Positions 59,998 through 64,000 of a stretch of DNA of 64,000 bases are shown piece by piece. The notes under the pieces were generated by a model that searched no databases, was not told the DNA's origin, and worked only from the letters and a program-made list of their open reading frames with translations. Made by a program: the position numbers and the translations under genes. The first letter of the stretch is position 1. Each line of letters starts with the position of its first letter. This DNA is from CAZGAQ01 sp964523405 (GTDB taxonomy: Bacteria; Planctomycetota; Phycisphaerae; UBA1845; Fen-1342): contig CAZGAQ010000025.1 in the NCBI GenBank assembly GCA_964523405.1, positions 14,670-78,669 on the forward strand, in the 5' to 3' direction.

Positions 59998-61377
59998 TCA
60001 GCACGTCCGAGTGGGACGACGGCGCGACACGGTCGGAGTGGCGGGCTCATCGGGCGCCGCGCAGGCGTTGCGCCCCCCGTGCTTGGCCCGGTACATGGCC
60101 CGGTCGGCCGCCTCCAGCAGCTTCTGCGCGTTCCAGCCGGTTTGCCATTCGGCCGCTCCGAGGCTGGCCGTCACCGGCAGGGCGGCGTCGCCGAAGTGCG
60201 CCGGGTCGGAGCGGATCGACTCGAGCAGTCGCCGAGCGACGCGTTGTGCGCCGCGCAGGTTCGTGGCAGGGAGCATGACGATGAACTCGTCGCCGCCGAC
60301 CCGCGCGGCCCCGTCGAACTGGCGGAGCACCGATGTGATTCGACTCGCAACGTGCCGCAGAACACAGTCACCCGCTGCGTGACCGTCACGGTCGTTGATC
60401 GACTTCAGTCCGTCCAGGTCCAGCATGATCGCGGCCAGCGGCGAGCGGAAGCGCTCGGCGCGCCGAATTTCGCGCGCCAGCGATTCCATCATCCAGCGCT
60501 GATTGAAGAGCCCGGTCAGGCCATCGACGCGCGCCTCAGTCCGCGCGGCCTCATACGCTTGCGCGTGGTGCAGCGCCCGCCCCAAGAAAGCGAACAGCTC
60601 GTCCAGCGGCAGGTCCGCTTCGGTGAGGGCTGTCGGCGCGCGCCCGCTGAAGTTCAGCACTCCCCAGACGTCGCCCTCGCTGCACAGCGGCGCGACGAGG
60701 CAGCAGTCATCCACATATGCCCGGTCGGTCCGGGCCCGAATCCCGCGGACCGCCAGCTCTTCCGGCGTGTGCTCGGTCCGAAACACCCGCCCACTACGGG
60801 CAACCGCGACCATGAGGTGCTGCCCCGGTGCGTCCATGGGGACGGTCGCCTCGATGGTTCGTGTGTGCGTCGTCTCGGCAAGCGTCAGCAGCTCCCGGTG
60901 GAACTCGTGTAAATACAAGGAAACATCCCGATAGCCGAGCCGGGGGGCGAGGCCGGTGATCATCTTCCGGCACAGAGATTTGAGCCGGATGTCATGGAAG
61001 TCCATGATCCAGGGTGGTAGGGGGCGCGTTTCGGCGGCCGCATGTCCGGATTCGCGACGGGCAGCGTCGGCCCAGAGCACCTCGAAGACGATTGGCGCAC
61101 AGGGTTTACGAATGAACATGCCCGGCGGAAGCGTGGCCGCGTCGGGCGCCTGGCGGGAGTAGAAGTACACCCTTCGCTCCGCCTCGGGCAGAGCGGCCAC
61201 CTCGGTGGTGTCCAGATCGATCCAGAGTTGCCGAGCTTGGCCAGCAGCGACGGCCTGTCCGGGATCGCTCACGGAAACCAGCTTCGCGTCGCGCGGGCGC
61301 TGCCGCTGCGCGACCTCCGCCAGCCGGGGGTCGCTCGAGATCAACAGCACATCGGCGGGAGTCTCCATCATTGTCAT
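59998..61377 (-). CDS. GGDEF diguanylate cyclase with GAF domain
   Basis: This is a 459-residue protein. The N-terminal 110 residues look like a degenerate receiver-type domain (DVLLISSDPRLAEV). A GAF-like sensor follows (about 130-275). The GGDEF domain has the active motif RVGGDEFIVM and an inhibitory site RQFD (RxxD) five residues before it, so it should make cyclic di-GMP with product feedback. The alternative starts GTG 61383 and ATG 61368 cannot be excluded. There is no membrane segment, so it is cytoplasmic. No effector gene is close. The sensor ligand is not known. Confidence 0.88.
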   Translation of the reverse strand: MTMMETPADVLLISSDPRLAEVAQRQRPRDAKLVSVSDPGQAVAAGQARQLWIDLDTTEVAALPEAERRVYFYSRQAPDAATLPPGMFIRKPCAPIVFEVLWADAARRESGHAAAETRPLPPWIMDFHDIRLKSLCRKMITGLAPRLGYRDVSLYLHEFHRELLTLAETTHTRTIEATVPMDAPGQHLMVAVARSGRVFRTEHTPEELAVRGIRARTDRAYVDDCCLVAPLCSEGDVWGVLNFSGRAPTALTEADLPLDELFAFLGRALHHAQAYEAARTEARVDGLTGLFNQRWMMESLAREIRRAERFRSPLAAIMLDLDGLKSINDRDGHAAGDCVLRHVASRITSVLRQFDGAARVGGDEFIVMLPATNLRGAQRVARRLLESIRSDPAHFGDAALPVTASLGAAEWQTGWNAQKLLEAADRAMYRAKHGGRNACAAPDEPATPTVSRRRPTRTC

Positions 61378-61577
61378 CGCCACAGTTGTGACCGCTTCAT
61401 TCTATCGGGCGCACGTCCCGCCGTCCTATAGGCCCACCTTCGGTACGTCCGGGACGGCGGTTCGTGCGCAGGGGGGCGCAGTTTTGATCGATTCCCGCGC
61501 AGGAACCGTCCGATAGGGCTAGGCAGCGCGGCAGATGCGCGTTCCCGCAGGCCCCGCGCGATGGAGTTGACGAGCGC

Positions 61578-63908
61578 ATGAATGGTGGTCCGGTGCGAAG
61601 GCTGTCCGACTTGCTGGCCAATCGCTGGCAGGTGCCGCTGGCGCTGAGTGCCGCGCTGGTCGCAGCGGTCGCGCTGTACCGTCTCATTCCGAACAAACCA
61701 CCCGCCAACTTCGAGACGCTCACCGCCGACCTCGCCATTCTCGAAAAGGCGGGCGACGTTGACGGGGCCGCCAACGCGATCGCCAACCTGCTCGAGCTGC
61801 AGCCGCCGCTGCCGCCCGCGCAGCGTGCCCTGCTGAACGATCGCCTTGCGACGCTGCTCTACCAGACGGAGCGGAACAAAACGCAGCACAGCCAGGACAA
61901 TCTCTGGCGGATGATCGACTGCGACGAGGAAGCACGCCAACTCGGCTTCGCCCCCTCACCCGCAATCACGCTGCGGGACGCACACGCCAAGCTCTGGCTC
62001 AACCAGGTCGACGAGGCGCTCGCTGCCTATCGCGGTCTGCTCCACGAGGCCCTCCCGCTGGAGGATCGCCGCAATGTGATCGCCGCAGTCGTGCGCCTGC
62101 TGGCCCAGCGGCCGGACGGCAAGGCCCAGCGACAGAAGCTGCTGGACGAGTTGCTGCAGGATGAGACCCTCGCTCCGGCCTACGTCTGGTGGGCGCTGCA
62201 GCGCGCGCTGCAGGACGCCCTCGACGATGGGGGCCCGCCGGCGGCCAAGGAACTGCTGGCGCGTTACGGAGATCGGCTCAAGTCTTCGGATCTCAAGGGC
62301 TACCTGGATTACCTGCACGCCACTGTGCTGTTGCAGGAGGGGCGCGCCGCCGAGGCTGAGCCGATCGTGCGCTGGATCGACGAGTGGCTGACCCAGGAGA
62401 ATCGCCCCGCCCGCGAGTTGGACGACTTCGGCCACCTGCCGAGTCTCAACCGCTGCCTGGCCGGGCGGATCCACCTGGCCGAAGAGCGGCCGCAGGATGC
62501 GCTGGCCGCGTTCGATGGGGCCCTCCAGCTGCAAACCGGGCCGGACCTGCGTGTGGACGCGAACGTCGGGCGCGGTCGGGCTCTGGCCCTGCTGGAGCGA
62601 CACGAGGCCGCCCGCGCGGCTTATCGAGGGGCGCTAGAGGGCTTGCGGCTGTGGCCCGAACAACACAAGCGGGCCTTGGCGGCGCTGCGGCAGGACTTGC
62701 AGCGGCTGTACGACCAGCGGCAGGCGGAGGGGGACTTCGCCAATGCCCTCGCGTACCTGGCGATGGCGGGTGAGCTGCCGGCGCCGGAGAGTCAGCCGGC
62801 CGTGGCGACCGACACGCAACCGGCGCTGGTCGCCGACGAGCCCGGGACGGACGACCCGCTGGCGTGGCGCAAGGTGGTGAGTGCGGCCGATTTCGTGCGG
62901 TACGACGAACGGCGGCTGACGGAATTGCTCTGGACGGCGGCCGCGGCGTACGACCGGGCGGGGCGGCTGGAGGATCTGCGGCGGACCCTGGAGCGCTTCG
63001 TGGCGGGGCGTTCGGACGATCCGCGCATGCCGCGCGTGCTGCTGCTCCTGGGGCAGGCCTGTGAAGGCTGCAACGACCTGGACGAGGCGGCGCGCTGGTA
63101 CGGCGAGATTGTGCGGCGGTATCCGTGGCTGGAGGAAGCGGCCCAGGCGCAGGTGGCGACGGCCCGCGTGCTGGTGTCGCGCGGTCCGGATCACTACGGC
63201 GCGGCCGAAGAGGTCCTGACGAGTCTGCTCAACGGCGGCACGATTGCGCCGGAAGCCCCGGCGTATCGCGACGCGCTGCTGACGCTCTGCGAACTGTATT
63301 ACCACCAGGGTCGGTACGCCGACGCGATCGGCCGACTGTGGGATTTCTGTGCCCTCAATCCCCGCGATCCGGAGCAGTTCCGCGTGCGCTTCATGCTGGC
63401 CAATGCCCATCGGCGCAGTGCGTACGCCTTGCGACACCCGGCGGACGGCGTGAGTGCGGCAGCCGCCGAGGCGGAGAGTCGCGTGCGCTTCCGGAGTGCG
63501 GCCGAGTTGTACGGCAAGCTGCTGTCGGACCTGGAGGAGCTGGGGCCGGCGGACGAGGCGACGGAGCTGTACGGGCGGCTGGCGCTGCTGTACCGCGGGG
63601 ACTGCCTGTTTGAGCTGAACGAACCCGACACGCTGCGCGAGGCGTTGCGGACCTATGGCCTCGTGGGGGCGCGGTACGCCGGTCACCCGGCGGTGCTGGT
63701 GGCGAACGTGCAGATCGCCAACACGTGCCTGCGGCTGGGGGACATGGCGGAAGCAGCGCGGGCGCTGGAGCGGGCCCGCTGGCTGCTGCCGACCATCCCC
63801 GCGGAGGCGTACGCGGAAGCCGGTCTGGGCGACCGGGCGCAATGGGACCAGTACCTGACCACCGTGCTGAATTCCGACCTGTTTCGGGACGTGTTGGCCG
63901 CCCGCTGA
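61578..63908 (+). CDS. Large TPR-repeat protein with N-terminal membrane anchor
   Basis: This is a 776-residue protein. A membrane helix lies at residues 18-36 (WQVPLALSAALVAAVALYRL), followed by an almost all-helical body of tetratricopeptide-like pairs (for example WLNQVDEALAAYRGLLHEA, LDEAARWYGEIVRRYPWLEE and YHQGRYADAIGRLWDFCALNP). No catalytic motif is present. It probably serves as a scaffold at the inner membrane facing outward, as similar proteins do in planctomycetes. The next gene starts 26 nt after the stop, suggesting an operon. ATG 61578 opens the domain without a clear ribosome site. Confidence 0.75.
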   Translation: MNGGPVRRLSDLLANRWQVPLALSAALVAAVALYRLIPNKPPANFETLTADLAILEKAGDVDGAANAIANLLELQPPLPPAQRALLNDRLATLLYQTERNKTQHSQDNLWRMIDCDEEARQLGFAPSPAITLRDAHAKLWLNQVDEALAAYRGLLHEALPLEDRRNVIAAVVRLLAQRPDGKAQRQKLLDELLQDETLAPAYVWWALQRALQDALDDGGPPAAKELLARYGDRLKSSDLKGYLDYLHATVLLQEGRAAEAEPIVRWIDEWLTQENRPARELDDFGHLPSLNRCLAGRIHLAEERPQDALAAFDGALQLQTGPDLRVDANVGRGRALALLERHEAARAAYRGALEGLRLWPEQHKRALAALRQDLQRLYDQRQAEGDFANALAYLAMAGELPAPESQPAVATDTQPALVADEPGTDDPLAWRKVVSAADFVRYDERRLTELLWTAAAAYDRAGRLEDLRRTLERFVAGRSDDPRMPRVLLLLGQACEGCNDLDEAARWYGEIVRRYPWLEEAAQAQVATARVLVSRGPDHYGAAEEVLTSLLNGGTIAPEAPAYRDALLTLCELYYHQGRYADAIGRLWDFCALNPRDPEQFRVRFMLANAHRRSAYALRHPADGVSAAAAEAESRVRFRSAAELYGKLLSDLEELGPADEATELYGRLALLYRGDCLFELNEPDTLREALRTYGLVGARYAGHPAVLVANVQIANTCLRLGDMAEAARALERARWLLPTIPAEAYAEAGLGDRAQWDQYLTTVLNSDLFRDVLAAR

Positions 63909-63934
63909 GGACGGCCCTTGACCAGGAGTGTGCC

Positions 63935-64000
63935 ATGAGAGGCCAAACGGCGAAGTTGGATCCCAGCCAGCTCATCGACCTGCTGTCGCGCCAGCGGGAC
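63935..64000 (+). CDS. Start of a further gene (cut by the right edge)
   Basis: An ATG at 63935 with CAGGAG upstream opens a 22-codon frame reaching the window edge. It begins 26 nt after the TPR gene. The visible residues (TAKLDPSQLIDLLSRQRD) are helical. They vaguely recall the N-terminus of FlgN-type flagellar chaperones, but the fragment is far too short for a function to be assigned. Confidence 0.45.
   Translation, partial: MRGQTAKLDPSQLIDLLSRQRD

Overview
The window is a chromosomal stretch of a very GC-rich bacterium, most likely a planctomycete of the Phycisphaerae type. The evidence is indirect and there is no rRNA. It consists of prepilin-type proteins with the H-X9-DG signature, PEP-CTERM tails, dockerin-like calcium-binding tails on exported proteins, ECF sigma factors followed by membrane proteins without a zinc motif, a TMTC-like TPR membrane protein, and secreted proteins beginning with an FTYQGRL block. 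Genes are loosely packed and promoters stand out as AT-rich islands, several reading TTGGC(G/A) - 17 nt - TATnAT. No insertion sequence, phage or CRISPR array was seen.

Layout: 1-2443 holds the start of a DUF3857 exported protein, then acpP and fabF. 2711-6337 has a metallophosphoesterase and two overlapping GT87-type membrane proteins. 6442-8963 pairs an exo-muramidase-like NamZ/DUF1343 protein with a dipeptide epimerase, a probable muropeptide-recycling unit. 9245-12509 has a pseudopilin, a membrane zinc-ribbon protein and xylulokinase. 12773-30324 is dominated by the secretome: a golvesin-domain/dockerin protein, a DUF4434 protein, a PEP-CTERM protein, a second pseudopilin, a Cys-repeat/dockerin protein, a double SGNH esterase, a 1242-residue M6 metalloprotease and an FTYQGRL-type surface protein. 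A GntR/LacI-type sugar regulator sits among them.

30540-38122 has an ECF sigma/anti-sigma-like unit, a solute-binding protein next to a hybrid histidine kinase, the C-terminal stub of an RtcB RNA ligase directly upstream of rtcA, and a small PEP-CTERM protein. 38252-43197 has a GH13 amylase, a second ECF sigma / membrane protein / lipoprotein operon and a 32-codon HAD-phosphatase stub. 43345-47496 is a leftward sugar operon: FucI/AraA-like isomerase, zinc dehydrogenase and ribulokinase.

47775-49629 is tmk-holB. 49649-53720 is a TolC-like protein overlapping a TMTC/TPR membrane protein. 53921-64000 has a DinB protein, tRNA-Gln(CUG), a Cache chemoreceptor, a DUF1579 protein, proC, a URO-D-fold protein, a diguanylate cyclase, a TPR protein and the start of one more gene.

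Functionally the region suggests a polymer-degrading, sugar-using, sensing bacterium: sugar kinases (xylB, araB), amylase and esterase, a metalloprotease, and signalling by ECF sigma factors, a histidine kinase, c-di-GMP and chemotaxis. I see no single clear new system. The most notable items are the RtcB stub beside rtcA, the pseudopilin/zinc-ribbon pair, the SBP/kinase pair, the double SGNH enzyme and a possible very short RNA at about 54616-54662.
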